Source: an uncultured Pelagibacteraceae bacterium (GTDB lineage: Bacteria > Pseudomonadota > Alphaproteobacteria > Pelagibacterales > Pelagibacteraceae). From it: 33,344 nt of DNA. Shown here piece after piece: positions 16,641 to 28,574 of the stretch. The stretch is taken from NCBI GenBank assembly GCA_902516625.1, contig CABXYU010000009.1, forward strand, positions 1 to 33,344. Reading direction: 5' to 3'. The notes under the pieces are model-generated. The model was not told the DNA's origin, did not search any database, and saw nothing but the letters and a program-made list of their open reading frames with translations. The stretch's first letter is position 1; every line of letters begins with the position of its first letter. The translations under genes and the position numbers were made by a program.

Positions 16641-17628
16641 TATTTTAAAAGTAAAATTAAGAAATAAAAGAATTAATAAGTCATATCAAAAATTTAAAAA
16701 GTCTTTCAATCTTAATGAAAATTTTTCAGTTGCTGTTTCTGGGGGTCCCGATAGTCTCGCATTAGCTTTTTTAGCCAAAATCTATTCTATTGAAAAAAAA
16801 CTAAAGGCTAAATTTTATATTGTAGATCATCAACTAAGACCTGAATCTACAAAAGAGGCTCAAAAGGTTAAAGCATGCTTAAAAAAGATCTTTGTAAAGG
16901 CTGAAATTTTAACCTGGAATAGAAAAAAAAAATCAAAGAATATCCAGTCAAGTGCTAGAACTGCAAGATATAAATTATTATTCCAAAAATCAGAAAAATC
17001 AAAGATAAGAAATATTTTACTTGGTCATCATCAAGACGATTTGTTTGAAAATTTTTTCATAAGAATGACAAGAGGAAGTGGCTTAAAAGGCTTAATTTCA
17101 TTTGATAAAAAAGCAATAATTGAGGATAAAAATATATTACGACCATTATTAGATCAAAAAAAAAGTGATTTAATCTTTATCTCGAAATTTGTTTTTAATT
17201 TTTATGTTGAAGACCCAACCAATAACAATGAAAAATATCAAAGAACAAAAATGAGAAAATTTATAAATGAACTTCAAAAAAATGGACTTGATAAAAATAA
17301 GTTTTCTAAGACAATTCAAAATTTAAAGAGTTCTAATAATGTTGTTGATTTTTATGTTAATAAAAACATTACAAAAAACTCTTTTTATTCAAAGAGATCT
17401 AATAAACTTTTCTTAAAAAAAAACTTTTTTCAGCAACCCTATGAGGTTGTTTTTAGGTCATTATCAGAATCACTTAGATTAATTGGTCAAAAATATTATT
17501 CGGCCAGAGGTAAAAAACTCGATAGATTGATCAGCAATTTTGAAAAAAATCACCCCCCAAAGGTGACTTTAAGTGGTTGTATTATTGAAAAAATCAATCA
17601 AACAGTGATTATCTCAGAAGAAAATTGA
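16600..17628 (+). CDS. tilS: tRNA(Ile)-lysidine synthase
   Basis: TilS puts lysine on cytidine 34 of the CAT-anticodon tRNA-Ile so that it reads AUA; essential where AUA codons are common, as in this AT-rich genome. The PP-loop ATPase motif SGGPDS is at 47-52 and the second signature LGHHQDDLFENFFIRMTRGSG follows near 138-158. With ATG 16600 the protein has 342 residues and a Lys-rich N-terminus. An ATG at 16543 would add 19 residues and lengthen the overlap with cpoB to 98 nt, so I prefer 16600. The C-terminal domain is shortened relative to E. coli TilS (432 residues). Confidence 0.94.
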   Translation: MSLKNSSAIIKIPNILKVKLRNKRINKSYQKFKKSFNLNENFSVAVSGGPDSLALAFLAKIYSIEKKLKAKFYIVDHQLRPESTKEAQKVKACLKKIFVKAEILTWNRKKKSKNIQSSARTARYKLLFQKSEKSKIRNILLGHHQDDLFENFFIRMTRGSGLKGLISFDKKAIIEDKNILRPLLDQKKSDLIFISKFVFNFYVEDPTNNNEKYQRTKMRKFINELQKNGLDKNKFSKTIQNLKSSNNVVDFYVNKNITKNSFYSKRSNKLFLKKNFFQQPYEVVFRSLSESLRLIGQKYYSARGKKLDRLISNFEKNHPPKVTLSGCIIEKINQTVIISEEN

Positions 17629-17638
17629 AATTTTAAGA

Positions 17639-17644
17639 TATAAT
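17639..17644 (+). promoter_or_regulatory. Candidate -10 element for ftsH
   Basis: A perfect TATAAT sits in the 64-nt gap between tilS and ftsH, about 49 nt before the ftsH ATG. The position 17 nt upstream (AGAAGA) does not match a -35 box. I do not see a clear heat-shock (RpoH) promoter, although ftsH is often RpoH-controlled. Confidence 0.35.
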
Positions 17645-17692
17645 ACAAATTTGTCACTTGTTTAATCCTTAATAATTCTTATTTTAGGTGTA

Positions 17693-19594
17693 ATGAATAT
17701 GAAAAATATAGCTATGTGGGCAATAATTGTCTTTCTTACAATTGGTCTTTACAATATGTTTAAAAATCCTCAATCAAATATCAGAGGAGGAAATAAAGTT
17801 ATATTTTCAGAATTTTTAACTTCAGTAGATAATGGTGAGGTTTTAAAAGTTGAAATACAAGGAAACAATATCAAAGGTGTTTACTCTAATGGTAACAGTT
17901 TTACAACTTACTCACCAAATGATCCAAATTTAATTGAAAAACTTTCAGATAAGGGCGTAAGTATTTCAGCTGCACCAATCGAAGAAAAAATGCCCTCTTT
18001 ATTTGGTGTACTGCTTTCGTGGTTTCCAATGCTTTTACTAATTGCTGTTTGGATATTCTTTATGAGACAAATGCAAGGTGGCAAAGGTGGTGCAATGGGC
18101 TTTGGAAGATCTAAAGCAAAAATGATGAATGAAATGAAAGGCAAGGTTACCTTTAATGATGTTGCAGGAGTGGAAGAAGCTAAGGAGGAAGTTGAAGAAA
18201 TTGTTGAGTTTTTAAAAGATCCGAAAAAATTTAGCAGGTTAGGTGGAAAAATACCTAGAGGCGCTCTTCTTGTAGGCCCTCCAGGAACAGGAAAAACTTT
18301 GTTAGCTAGAGCTATTGCTGGTGAAGCAGGGGTTCCTTTCTTTACTATCTCTGGATCAGATTTCGTAGAGATGTTTGTTGGTGTGGGAGCATCAAGAGTA
18401 AGAGACATGTTCGAGCAAGGAAAAAAAAATTCTCCATGTATAATATTTATTGATGAAATTGATGCTGTTGGAAGAAGTCGAGGCGCAGGCTTAGGTGGAG
18501 GTAACGACGAAAGGGAGCAAACCCTTAATCAACTTCTTGTTGAGATGGATGGATTTGATACTAACGAAGGTGTCATTATAATCGCAGCAACAAATAGACC
18601 TGATGTTCTTGATCCTGCATTATTAAGACCAGGTAGATTTGATAGACAAGTTGTAGTTTCTAATCCAGATATAATTGGAAGAGAAAAAATTTTAAAAGTT
18701 CATGTTAAAAAGATAAAGATGGCTCCTGACGTAAATTTGAGAACTATAGCAAGAGGAACTCCAGGATTTTCAGGTGCTGATCTTGCTAATTTAGTAAATG
18801 AGTCTGCATTATTAGCGGCTAGAAAAAATAAAAGAATTGTTACTTTAAATGAATTTGAGGAAGCCAAAGATAAAGTAATGATGGGAGCTGAAAGACGGTC
18901 AATGGTTATGACTGAAGATGAGAAAAAATTAACAGCATATCATGAAGGTGGACATGCTTTAGTATCTTTTAATATGCCTAGTTACGACCCAATACACAAA
19001 GCAACAATCATACCAAGAGGTCGAGCTTTAGGTATGGTAATGAATTTACCTGAAAGAGACAAACATGGTCATTCAATTAAATATTTGAAAGCGAGATTAG
19101 CAGTCTGTTTTGGTGGTAGAGTGGCAGAAGAAGTAATTTTTGGGAAAGAAAATATTTCAACAGGAGCAGGTGGTGGAAGCGGCTCAGATATAAATCAAGC
19201 AACTCAACTTGCAAGGGCCATGGTAACAAAATATGGAATGAGTGAAGAAATGGGCCCAGTTGAGTATGGCGAAAATCAAGAAGAAGTTTTCCTAGGAAGA
19301 TCTGTAACTCAAACACAATCAGTTTCTGAAGAAGTTGCTCAAAAAATAGACAAAGAAATTAGAAAATTAGTTGATGAGGGTTATAACAAAGCTAAAGAAA
19401 TCTTAACTGAAAAAATTGATGATTTACATAAAATTGCAAAAGCTCTTATGACATATGAGACCTTAACAGGCGAAGAGATAGAAAATATTATTACTAAAAA
19501 CATATATCCTACTGATAAACAAGACTTAAAAGTAGATGATGATAAGAGTTCTGCTCTAGGTGCTATGGGACTCAAACCTAAGATTGTTCATTAA
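17693..19594 (+). CDS. ftsH: ATP-dependent zinc metalloprotease FtsH
   Basis: Membrane-anchored AAA+ protease that degrades damaged membrane proteins and regulators such as RpoH and LpxC. Length 633. Membrane segments at about 5-22 and 103-124 flank a periplasmic domain. The AAA module has Walker A GPPGTGKT at 195-202, Walker [12 protein letters not shown], and the arginine-finger region [20 protein letters not shown] (split block). The zinc site HEGGH is at 417-421, the same numbering as E. coli, with Gly in place of the common Ala. A second ATG two codons later (17699) is possible. Since rpoH is also in this window, the FtsH-RpoH turnover loop may exist here (inference). Confidence 0.98.
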   Translation: MNMKNIAMWAIIVFLTIGLYNMFKNPQSNIRGGNKVIFSEFLTSVDNGEVLKVEIQGNNIKGVYSNGNSFTTYSPNDPNLIEKLSDKGVSISAAPIEEKMPSLFGVLLSWFPMLLLIAVWIFFMRQMQGGKGGAMGFGRSKAKMMNEMKGKVTFNDVAGVEEAKEEVEEIVEFLKDPKKFSRLGGKIPRGALLVGPPGTGKTLLARAIAGEAGVPFFTISGSDFVEMFVGVGASRVRDMFEQGKKNSPCIIFIDEIDAVGRSRGAGLGGGNDEREQTLNQLLVEMDGFDTNEGVIIIAATNRPDVLDPALLRPGRFDRQVVVSNPDIIGREKILKVHVKKIKMAPDVNLRTIARGTPGFSGADLANLVNESALLAARKNKRIVTLNEFEEAKDKVMMGAERRSMVMTEDEKKLTAYHEGGHALVSFNMPSYDPIHKATIIPRGRALGMVMNLPERDKHGHSIKYLKARLAVCFGGRVAEEVIFGKENISTGAGGGSGSDINQATQLARAMVTKYGMSEEMGPVEYGENQEEVFLGRSVTQTQSVSEEVAQKIDKEIRKLVDEGYNKAKEILTEKIDDLHKIAKALMTYETLTGEEIENIITKNIYPTDKQDLKVDDDKSSALGAMGLKPKIVH

Positions 19595-19599
19595 TTTTA

Positions 19600-20655
19600 A
19601 TGCTTAGATATTACACAAGGGTGTGTAATTTCTATTATGGGAATAATTCAAAAAGATTAGTTAACCAAAAGAAGTCAATATCACTTAATGGGGTTAAGGA
19701 AATCTCATTTAATCAAATAGAAATAATAACAAGAAATTCAAAAAAAAAGATTTTTATTAATGAATTAAAATATTTACCTAAATTAATTAGGAAAAAAATT
19801 AATTTTGATTTAAAAAAAATTAAATTGAAAAAAAAAAATTTCTCAAATTTAAATTTCAAAAAAATACCAAATATTTTGGGAGTATTAAATTTAACACCTG
19901 ATAGCTTCTCAGATGGTGGAAAATTTAATTCAAAAAAAAAGGGAGTCAATCGTGCGATTAATTTACTTAACAGCGGTGCAAATTTGATTGATGTTGGTGG
20001 CGAGTCGACTCGTCCAGGAGCAAAAATGATTAAAGAAAATTTAGAATGGCAAAGAATTAATAAAATCTTGAAATCATTACTTAAGAAAAAAATACCAGTA
20101 TCGTTAGATACCAGAAAGTCTAAAATTATGAGTAAAGGAATAAATTTAGGGGTAAAATTAATTAATGATGTTTCAGGATTAGATTTCGACTCTGAAACCT
20201 TAAATGTATTAAAAAAATACAAGATTCCATTTGTAATTCAGCACGCACAAGGAGTTCCAGAAAATATGCAAAAAAATCCCAAATATAAAAACGAATTGCT
20301 GGACATATATGATTTTTTTGAAAAAAAAATAAAACTTTTAAGATCGAAAGGTATTAAACATGATAAAATTATTCTAGACCCTGGTATAGGTTTTGGAAAA
20401 AATTTGAAACATAATATGAGTTTGATACGCAATATTTCCATTTTCCATTCTCTTGGTTTTCCTATACTTGTAGGCAATTCAAGAAAAAAATTTATTAAGG
20501 AGTTATCTGGAAAAAATGATAGTGAATTAAGAAATGGTGGAACAATAGCATCATCAATATATCTTATGATGCAAGGTGTTCAGATTTTAAGAATTCATGA
20601 TGTTAATGAAACAATACAAGCAATTAAGATCTTTAAGAATATAATAAACAGTTAA
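19600..20655 (+). CDS. folP: Dihydropteroate synthase with N-terminal extension
   Basis: Joins p-aminobenzoate to the pterin diphosphate in folate synthesis. The catalytic TIM barrel begins at about residue 90: GVLNLTPDSFSDGG (94-107), then LIDVGGESTRPGA, SLDTRKS and DPGIGFGKN. The first ~90 residues are not part of the usual barrel. They contain an aromatic start (LRYYTRVCNFYY) and a strand-like FNQIEIITR segment, a pattern I associate with extended FolP of other alphaproteobacteria, so I keep the ATG at 19600. Residues 65-90 are almost pure Lys/Asn/Phe, with an 11-base A run in the DNA. Overlaps glmM by one base. Confidence 0.95.
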   Translation: MLRYYTRVCNFYYGNNSKRLVNQKKSISLNGVKEISFNQIEIITRNSKKKIFINELKYLPKLIRKKINFDLKKIKLKKKNFSNLNFKKIPNILGVLNLTPDSFSDGGKFNSKKKGVNRAINLLNSGANLIDVGGESTRPGAKMIKENLEWQRINKILKSLLKKKIPVSLDTRKSKIMSKGINLGVKLINDVSGLDFDSETLNVLKKYKIPFVIQHAQGVPENMQKNPKYKNELLDIYDFFEKKIKLLRSKGIKHDKIILDPGIGFGKNLKHNMSLIRNISIFHSLGFPILVGNSRKKFIKELSGKNDSELRNGGTIASSIYLMMQGVQILRIHDVNETIQAIKIFKNIINS

Positions 20656-21986
20656 TGACAAAAAAATATTTTGGTACTGACGGTATTAGGGGAGCTATCA
20701 ATAGTGAAAATATTAATGGAGATATGTTTTTTAAATTTGGTTTAGCAAGCGGAACATATTTTAAATCCCAAAAAAAAAAGAAACAAACTGCAATAATAGC
20801 AAAAGATACAAGATTATCTGGATACACTTTAGAGCCAGCACTTGTATCAGGATTGGCATCAGCAGGCATGCATGTATATACTTTAGGACCTTTACCCACA
20901 AATGGTTTAGCGATGCTCACAAAAGCCATGAGAGCAAATATGGGAATTATGATAACAGCTTCTCACAATCCACATAATGATAATGGATTAAAACTATTTG
21001 GACCTAATGGTATGAAACTATCAGATAAAATAGAAAAAAAAATTGAAAGTTTAATAGATAAAAAAATTATTAAAAATCTCTCGAAGCCTGAAAAATTAGG
21101 TAGAGTAAAAAGATTAGAGACAGGGACAAATGATTACATCAAGATACTAAAAAAAAATTTTACCAAAGAATTTAATCTAAGAGGGCTTAGAATTGTAATT
21201 GATTGTGCAAATGGAGCAGGATACAAAGCTGGACCAGAGTTATTAAAATCTTTAGGAGCAAAGGTGATTGCAATAGGAGTTAACCCTAATGGATTAAATA
21301 TTAACAAAAATTGTGGCTCTACATTTCCCGAAAAGATAAAATCTGCAGTCAAAAAGTATAAGGCTCATGTAGGTATTTCATTAGATGGTGATGCAGATAG
21401 GATAATTATGTGTGATGAAAAAAGTAATATTATAGATGGGGACCAAATTATTGCTGCATTAGCAACAAGGTGGCAAAATAAAAAAATGTTAAAAGGTGGA
21501 GTTGTTGGAACATTAATGTCCAATTATGGCCTTGAAAAGTATTTCAAAAAAAAAGGTATAAAATTTATACGAGCTAATGTTGGTGACAGATATGTAAAAG
21601 AGGTAATGCAAAAAAATAAGTTTAATTTAGGGGGAGAACAATCAGGACATATTATTCTTGGTAAATTTGCAACTACAGGAGATGGTTTACTTGTTGCTCT
21701 AGAATCTTTATTTGCTCTTAGAAAAGGAAAAAGAGCCAGTGAATTTTTTGAAAAATTTAAAAAAACTCCACAATTACTTAAAAATATTGAGGTAAAAGAT
21801 AAAAGTATTATCAATAAACCTGAAATTAAGAAATCTATAAAGTTAGCTTCAAAATTAATAAAAGGTTGTGGCAGAATCCTTGTAAGAAAATCAGGGACAG
21901 AGTCAAAAATAAGAATAATGGGAGAAAGTGAAAATAAAAGACTTCTTCTTAAATGTGTTAATATTATTTTGAAAAAAATTAGATAA
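20655..21986 (+). CDS. glmM: Phosphoglucosamine mutase
   Basis: Converts glucosamine 6-phosphate to glucosamine 1-phosphate for peptidoglycan and lipopolysaccharide. The 443-residue length fits. The start KYFGTDGIRGAIN, the phospho-serine loop TASHNPHNDNGLKLFG with Ser103, the Mg loop SLDGDADRIIM, and the closing RKSGTESKIRIMGE are all intact. The start ATG shares its A with the folP stop (TAATG). folP-glmM adjacency, with ftsH upstream, is a well-conserved proteobacterial order. A 10-base A run at 20770-20779 lies in the coding region. Confidence 0.98.
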   Translation: MTKKYFGTDGIRGAINSENINGDMFFKFGLASGTYFKSQKKKKQTAIIAKDTRLSGYTLEPALVSGLASAGMHVYTLGPLPTNGLAMLTKAMRANMGIMITASHNPHNDNGLKLFGPNGMKLSDKIEKKIESLIDKKIIKNLSKPEKLGRVKRLETGTNDYIKILKKNFTKEFNLRGLRIVIDCANGAGYKAGPELLKSLGAKVIAIGVNPNGLNINKNCGSTFPEKIKSAVKKYKAHVGISLDGDADRIIMCDEKSNIIDGDQIIAALATRWQNKKMLKGGVVGTLMSNYGLEKYFKKKGIKFIRANVGDRYVKEVMQKNKFNLGGEQSGHIILGKFATTGDGLLVALESLFALRKGKRASEFFEKFKKTPQLLKNIEVKDKSIINKPEIKKSIKLASKLIKGCGRILVRKSGTESKIRIMGESENKRLLLKCVNIILKKIR

Positions 21987-21987
21987 T

Positions 21988-24982
<2,995 letters not shown>

Positions 24983-25022
24983 AGACAGCTTATCTAATTA
25001 ATTTTTAATATTTTTCAATATT

Positions 25023-26003
25023 TTATTTATCAATATTTCTCAGCATTTTTAAAATTTTTTCTAGCTCTTTTGGTAAATTTGAATCAAAAATAACCTCTTT
25101 ATTGTGCCTTGGATGTATAAAACCAATAGATTTGGCATGAAGAAACTGTCTATTTAGATTTACTAAATTTTTCTCAAGTTTAAGATCAATATTCTTTATT
25201 TTTTTAAATCTTTTTTTATAAGTGTCATCTCCTACTATGCTATTTCCTAAGTAGTTCATGTGAACTCTTATTTGATGAGTTCTTCCGGTTTCAAGATTAC
25301 ATTCTACTAAACTCAATGTTGGTATTTTATCATTTTCAAAAACCTTTATTGTTTTATAATTTGTAATTGCTTTTTTACCTTTTGTTTTACTTGCTTCCAT
25401 TATTTGTCTATTTCTTGAGCTTCTTGTAATAAAAGTTTCGACTCGACCTCTAGAAGGTCTTATCTTACCCCATACAAGTAATTGATAAACTCTTGAAATA
25501 GTATGATTGCTAAATTGATAAGATAATTTTTCATGAGCAAAGTTATTTTTTGCAATAACAACAAGACCCGATGTATTCTTATCAATTCTATGAACAATAC
25601 CTGGTCTTGATTCATCTCCAATATTTGATAAGGAATTTTTATCATAGTGAATAAGCGCATTGACAATTGTATTATCAAAATTTCCAGCTCCAGGATGCAT
25701 TATAATACCAGCAGGTTTATTAAGAACAATTAGGTCTTTATCTTCAAAAACAATATTCAATTTAAAATTATATGGTTTTAGAGTTGATCTTTTAGGTTCT
25801 GGTATTGAAAGATTGACAACGTCACCAACAGAGACTTTTTTAGATGGATTTTCTATTGTTTTTTTATTTAATCTCAATTTTTTTTTTAGAATTAAATTTT
25901 TTACCCTAGTTCTACTAAGCTCATTTTCCTTTTTGTTTATAAAAACGTCAACTCGAAGCCCCTTATCAAGCTCATCAACAATCAAATTTATTTTTTTTTC
26001 CAT
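25023..26003 (-). CDS. rluD: 23S rRNA pseudouridine synthase, RluD type
   Basis: Isomerises uridines to pseudouridine in 23S rRNA helix 69. The 326-residue protein has an N-terminal S4 RNA-binding domain (about 14-70: GLRVDVFINKK, LSRTRVKNLI) and an RluA-fold catalytic domain with NKPAGIIMHPG, the signature RPGIVHRIDKNTSGLVV with catalytic Asp141, and LETGRTHQIRVHMNYLG. The S4 domain and overall order favour RluD over RluA or RluC, but RluC is possible. It is divergent from tRNA-Arg across 23 nt and upstream of rpoH in the same direction. Confidence 0.92.
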   Translation of the reverse strand: MEKKINLIVDELDKGLRVDVFINKKENELSRTRVKNLILKKKLRLNKKTIENPSKKVSVGDVVNLSIPEPKRSTLKPYNFKLNIVFEDKDLIVLNKPAGIIMHPGAGNFDNTIVNALIHYDKNSLSNIGDESRPGIVHRIDKNTSGLVVIAKNNFAHEKLSYQFSNHTISRVYQLLVWGKIRPSRGRVETFITRSSRNRQIMEASKTKGKKAITNYKTIKVFENDKIPTLSLVECNLETGRTHQIRVHMNYLGNSIVGDDTYKKRFKKIKNIDLKLEKNLVNLNRQFLHAKSIGFIHPRHNKEVIFDSNLPKELEKILKMLRNIDK

Positions 26004-26019
26004 AAAATGTTATATTAAT

Positions 26020-26025
26020 ATTATA
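26020..26025 (-). promoter_or_regulatory. Candidate -10 for rluD-rpoH
   Basis: A perfect TATAAT on the minus strand lies 16 nt before the rluD ATG, giving a leader of about 10 nt. A -35 at normal spacing would fall inside the tRNA-Arg gene (TATCCA at 26043-26048, 3 of 6 matches). The same 23-nt spacer carries TATATT on the plus strand at 26011-26016, placed correctly for the tRNA, so the two promoters appear to overlap back to back. Confidence 0.4.
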
Positions 26026-26026
26026 T

Positions 26027-26103
26027 GCGCTTGTAGCTCAACTGGATAGAGCGCCTGACTTCGGATCAGGAGGTTCTGGGTTCGACTCCTAGCAGGCGCA
26101 CCA
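26027..26103 (+). tRNA. tRNA-Arg (anticodon TCG)
   Basis: A 77-nt cloverleaf with encoded CCA. Acceptor GCGCTTG pairs with CAGGCGC (one G-U). The D-stem is GCTC/GAGC. The anticodon stem is CCTGA/TCAGG around the loop CTTCGGA, giving anticodon TCG, which reads CGA and by wobble other CGN codons. The T-stem is CTGGG/CCTAG (one G-U) with loop TTCGACT. The 3' end is 1 nt from the stop codon of the convergent ABC permease gene. Confidence 0.97.
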
Positions 26104-26104
26104 A

Positions 26105-26896
26105 TTATTCCCCCATATTGATTAATGTGCCTTTAATACGAGCTTTTAAAAATGAATAATAGAACATACTAATTCCAAAAGTTAGATATATTAAATTTAA
26201 TGTGTAAGCTATTTTTAAATTTTCATAATTAAAAGAATCATTAAGTAAAATATTTCTTGTTTCATCAAAAATATAAACTAAGGGTAAACACTTAGCTATA
26301 ACCTGGAAAAAATCTGGTAAGATTTCTATTGGATAATATATACAGCCTAATGGCGCTAATAAAAAAAGAGATGACCAGGCAATATTTTCAAATGATGGAC
26401 CAAATCTCATTAAACCAGCACTTACAAACAGACCAAGTGTTATTCCAAAAATATATAAACTCAAAAACAATAATAGTAGAGGCAAGCCGAGTTTTAAAAT
26501 TGAAACTCCAAACAAGGGAGATGTTAAAATTACTGCTGGAACTAATCCAATCAAAGTTCTTACTAAAGCGGTGAAAATTAAAGATATAATTATTTCTTTT
26601 AGTTTAAGGGGAGCTATAAATAAATTAGTGAAGTTTCTACTCCAAATTTCTTCCAAAAAAAGCATATTAAAACTTATACTTGATCTAAAAAGGATATCGT
26701 AAAGTATCGCACATGTTAAAATTATGCCAATAGTATTATTATAATAATCACTATAAATTGAAAAAAATTTTGAAATAAAACCCCATAAAATTATTTGAAT
26801 AGTTGGCCAATAAATTAAATCTAAAATTCTTGGCAAAGATCCTTTTATCAAATAAAAATGTCTTAAAAAAAGACCATACATCTTATTAATATTCAT
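26105..26896 (-). CDS. ABC-2 type transporter permease
   Basis: A 263-residue integral membrane protein with about six membrane segments: near 30-50 (YWPTIQIILWGFISKFF), 60-75, 100-125 (LIFTALVRTLIGLVPAVIL), 130-160 (LGLPLLLLFLSLYIFGITLGLFV), 170-190 (AWSSLFLLAPLGCIYYPIEIL) and 230-250. The pattern matches ABC-2 exporters, the class that moves polysaccharides, lipids or drugs out of the cell. It overlaps the upstream ATPase gene by 11 nt, so the two form one transporter. Substrate unknown. An alternative start at Met6 is possible. Its stop lies against the tRNA-Arg 3' end. Confidence 0.9.
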   Translation of the reverse strand: MNINKMYGLFLRHFYLIKGSLPRILDLIYWPTIQIILWGFISKFFSIYSDYYNNTIGIILTCAILYDILFRSSISFNMLFLEEIWSRNFTNLFIAPLKLKEIIISLIFTALVRTLIGLVPAVILTSPLFGVSILKLGLPLLLLFLSLYIFGITLGLFVSAGLMRFGPSFENIAWSSLFLLAPLGCIYYPIEILPDFFQVIAKCLPLVYIFDETRNILLNDSFNYENLKIAYTLNLIYLTFGISMFYYSFLKARIKGTLINMGE

Positions 26897-27620
26897 TCTT
26901 TTCCCTTGTAAGTTTCAAAAAAACTTCTTCCATATTTTTTCGCCCATGTTTCTTTATCAATTCACTGGGGTTACCTTGGTCAATTATAGTCCCTCCATTC
27001 ATCATAAGAACAGATGAGCATAATCTTTCTACTTCTGCCATGTTGTGAGATGCAATTAAAATTGATGCTTTTTTCTCAAGTTGATAATTTTCTAAAAAAC
27101 TTCTTACAAAATCTCCAGTTTCAGGATCAAGAGAGGCAGTTGGTTCATCAAGAAGTAATACTACTGGATCATTAATTATAGATTTGGCAAGGCTAACTCT
27201 ATTTTTTTGGCCAGATGAAAGCTCACCTGTTATTTTGTTAATAATATCTTTCAGTCTCAGTTTTTCTGAAAGACTATCAATTTTTTCTTTAAGATTTTTT
27301 ATATCGTAAAGTCTTCCATACACCTCAAGATTTTGTTTTACAGTTAATTTTTTAGGTAACTCTATATACGGTGAGATGAAATTTAGTTGACTCAATAAAT
27401 CAACTCTTTTTTTTTCTATTTCAATTCCGTTAATTAAAATTTGACCACTAGAAGGTTTCAACAATCCCAAAATCATTCCTATAGTTGTTGTTTTTCCACA
27501 TCCATTTGGTCCAAGAATTCCTATTATTTCATTTTTATTTACTTCAAAGGATATGTCTTTGACAGCTTCTTTATTGTTATAAATCTTTGAAAGATTAACT
27601 ACTTTTAATGGAGTTTGCAT
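26886..27620 (-). CDS. ABC transporter ATP-binding protein (exporter type)
   Basis: A 244-residue nucleotide-binding subunit. Walker A GPNGCGKT is at 37-44, the ABC signature LSSGQ at 134-138, Walker B LLLDEP at 155-160, and the switch His192 in ASHNMAEVERLC. The short form with a Q-loop LNFISPYIELPKKLTVKQN belongs to the ABC-2 exporter branch (CcmA/YadG-like). The ATG directly follows the tsaC stop with no gap, and the gene overlaps its permease by 11 nt. Expression is therefore probably from the tsaC promoter. Substrate not predictable. Confidence 0.94.
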   Translation of the reverse strand: MQTPLKVVNLSKIYNNKEAVKDISFEVNKNEIIGILGPNGCGKTTTIGMILGLLKPSSGQILINGIEIEKKRVDLLSQLNFISPYIELPKKLTVKQNLEVYGRLYDIKNLKEKIDSLSEKLRLKDIINKITGELSSGQKNRVSLAKSIINDPVVLLLDEPTASLDPETGDFVRSFLENYQLEKKASILIASHNMAEVERLCSSVLMMNGGTIIDQGNPSELIKKHGRKNMEEVFLKLTREKNEY

Positions 27621-28553
27621 TTAGAATTTAGAAGCCCTAATTAATCTATCGTTTATAGTTTTTCCCAACCCTTTATTTGGAATTTTTTTAACTGCGATAG
27701 ATTTAAATTTGTTCTTTTTAATTTTTCTAAGTGTGCTATATAAATTTTTTGCAGCTTCATTTAAATTACCTTTTTTTGACAAAAAAAAATGATTTGTGTT
27801 AGCTTTATGATTATTTTTTAAAAAAAGTAAAGCTTCGTTTTTTTTTATTTTTTTTACATTAATTCTTATCGGAATACCGGGTGAATAATGAAGTTTAGAT
27901 TGACCAGGAGAAGTAATTTTTTCTGGACTATTATTAATCTTAATTTTTTCTTTTAAATTTTTTTGAATAGAGCCCAATGTCAATCCACCTAGTCTTAAAA
28001 CTTTAGGTTTTTTTCTTATATCTATAATTGTAGACTCTAATCCTATTGCTGACCTTCCACCTTCAAGCACATATTTTATTTTTTTTCCAAAATCTTCTTT
28101 TACATCAGATGAGCTGACAGCACTGACTTTTGATGATAAATTTGCGCTTGGTGCCGCTAAAGGATATTCAAGTGTTTTTAATAAACTTCTTGCAATAGAA
28201 TGTTTTGGAAATCTTACAGCAAGAGTTTTTTTGTTATTCGTAGCAATTTTGGAGATCTTTGAGTTTTTCTTTAAATCAAGAATAAATGTTATTGGACCTG
28301 GACAAAATTTTTTATACAATCTTAAGAAATTGTTATTATAAAAACAGTCTTTTCTTAATTTTTTTAAGTTAAAATAGTGAATTATAAGAGGGTTTTTTTT
28401 CGGTCTTTTTTTAAGTTTATATATTTTTTTACATGCTTGATCAGAATATGCGTTGGCTGCTAAACCATAAACAGTTTCTGTTGGTATGGCAATACATTCA
28501 TTTTTATTAAGCAATTTTTTTGCTTTTTTAATATTTGCAAGATTAATTTTCAT
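27621..28553 (-). CDS. tsaC: L-threonylcarbamoyladenylate synthase, Sua5 type
   Basis: Makes threonylcarbamoyl-AMP, the first step of t6A37 modification of ANN-reading tRNAs. The YrdC domain (about 5-205) has CIAIPTETVYGLAANAYSD, KKRPKKNPLIIHY, CPGPITFIL, LAVRFPKHSIA, PLAAPSANLSSKVSAVS and GLESTIIDI. The linker motif SPGQSKLHYSPG leads into a C-terminal Sua5 domain (about 220-310), so this is the long two-domain form rather than the short TsaC; the Sua5 part is on the short side. It is first in a three-gene minus-strand set with the ABC exporter and diverges from xseB across 20 nt. Confidence 0.94.
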   Translation of the reverse strand: MKINLANIKKAKKLLNKNECIAIPTETVYGLAANAYSDQACKKIYKLKKRPKKNPLIIHYFNLKKLRKDCFYNNNFLRLYKKFCPGPITFILDLKKNSKISKIATNNKKTLAVRFPKHSIARSLLKTLEYPLAAPSANLSSKVSAVSSSDVKEDFGKKIKYVLEGGRSAIGLESTIIDIRKKPKVLRLGGLTLGSIQKNLKEKIKINNSPEKITSPGQSKLHYSPGIPIRINVKKIKKNEALLFLKNNHKANTNHFFLSKKGNLNEAAKNLYSTLRKIKKNKFKSIAVKKIPNKGLGKTINDRLIRASKF

Positions 28554-28554
28554 G

Positions 28555-28574
28555 TATTATCTGAGAGTATTATA
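28555..28574. promoter_or_regulatory. Compact divergent promoter between tsaC and xseB
   Basis: The 20-nt gap holds TATAAT on the minus strand (28569-28574; its last base is the A of the xseB ATG) and TATTAT on the plus strand (28555-28560). Each would give a 5' leader under 10 nt, and any -35 must lie inside the opposite gene. No good -35 match was found on either side, so this is a weak call driven by geometry. Confidence 0.33.

Noticed and set aside
17908-18408. 166-residue open frame on the minus strand
   Set aside because: It lies wholly antisense to the AAA domain of ftsH, has no family motif, and is a shadow of the strong plus-strand gene.
19713-20222. 169-residue open frame on the minus strand
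   Set aside because: It is antisense to folP; its Phe/Leu-rich composition is what the complement of Lys-rich codons gives.
26027-26103. Integration (att) site at tRNA-Arg
   Set aside because: No integrase, no duplicated tRNA 3' end and no composition shift are visible nearby; the tRNA is tightly packed between core genes.
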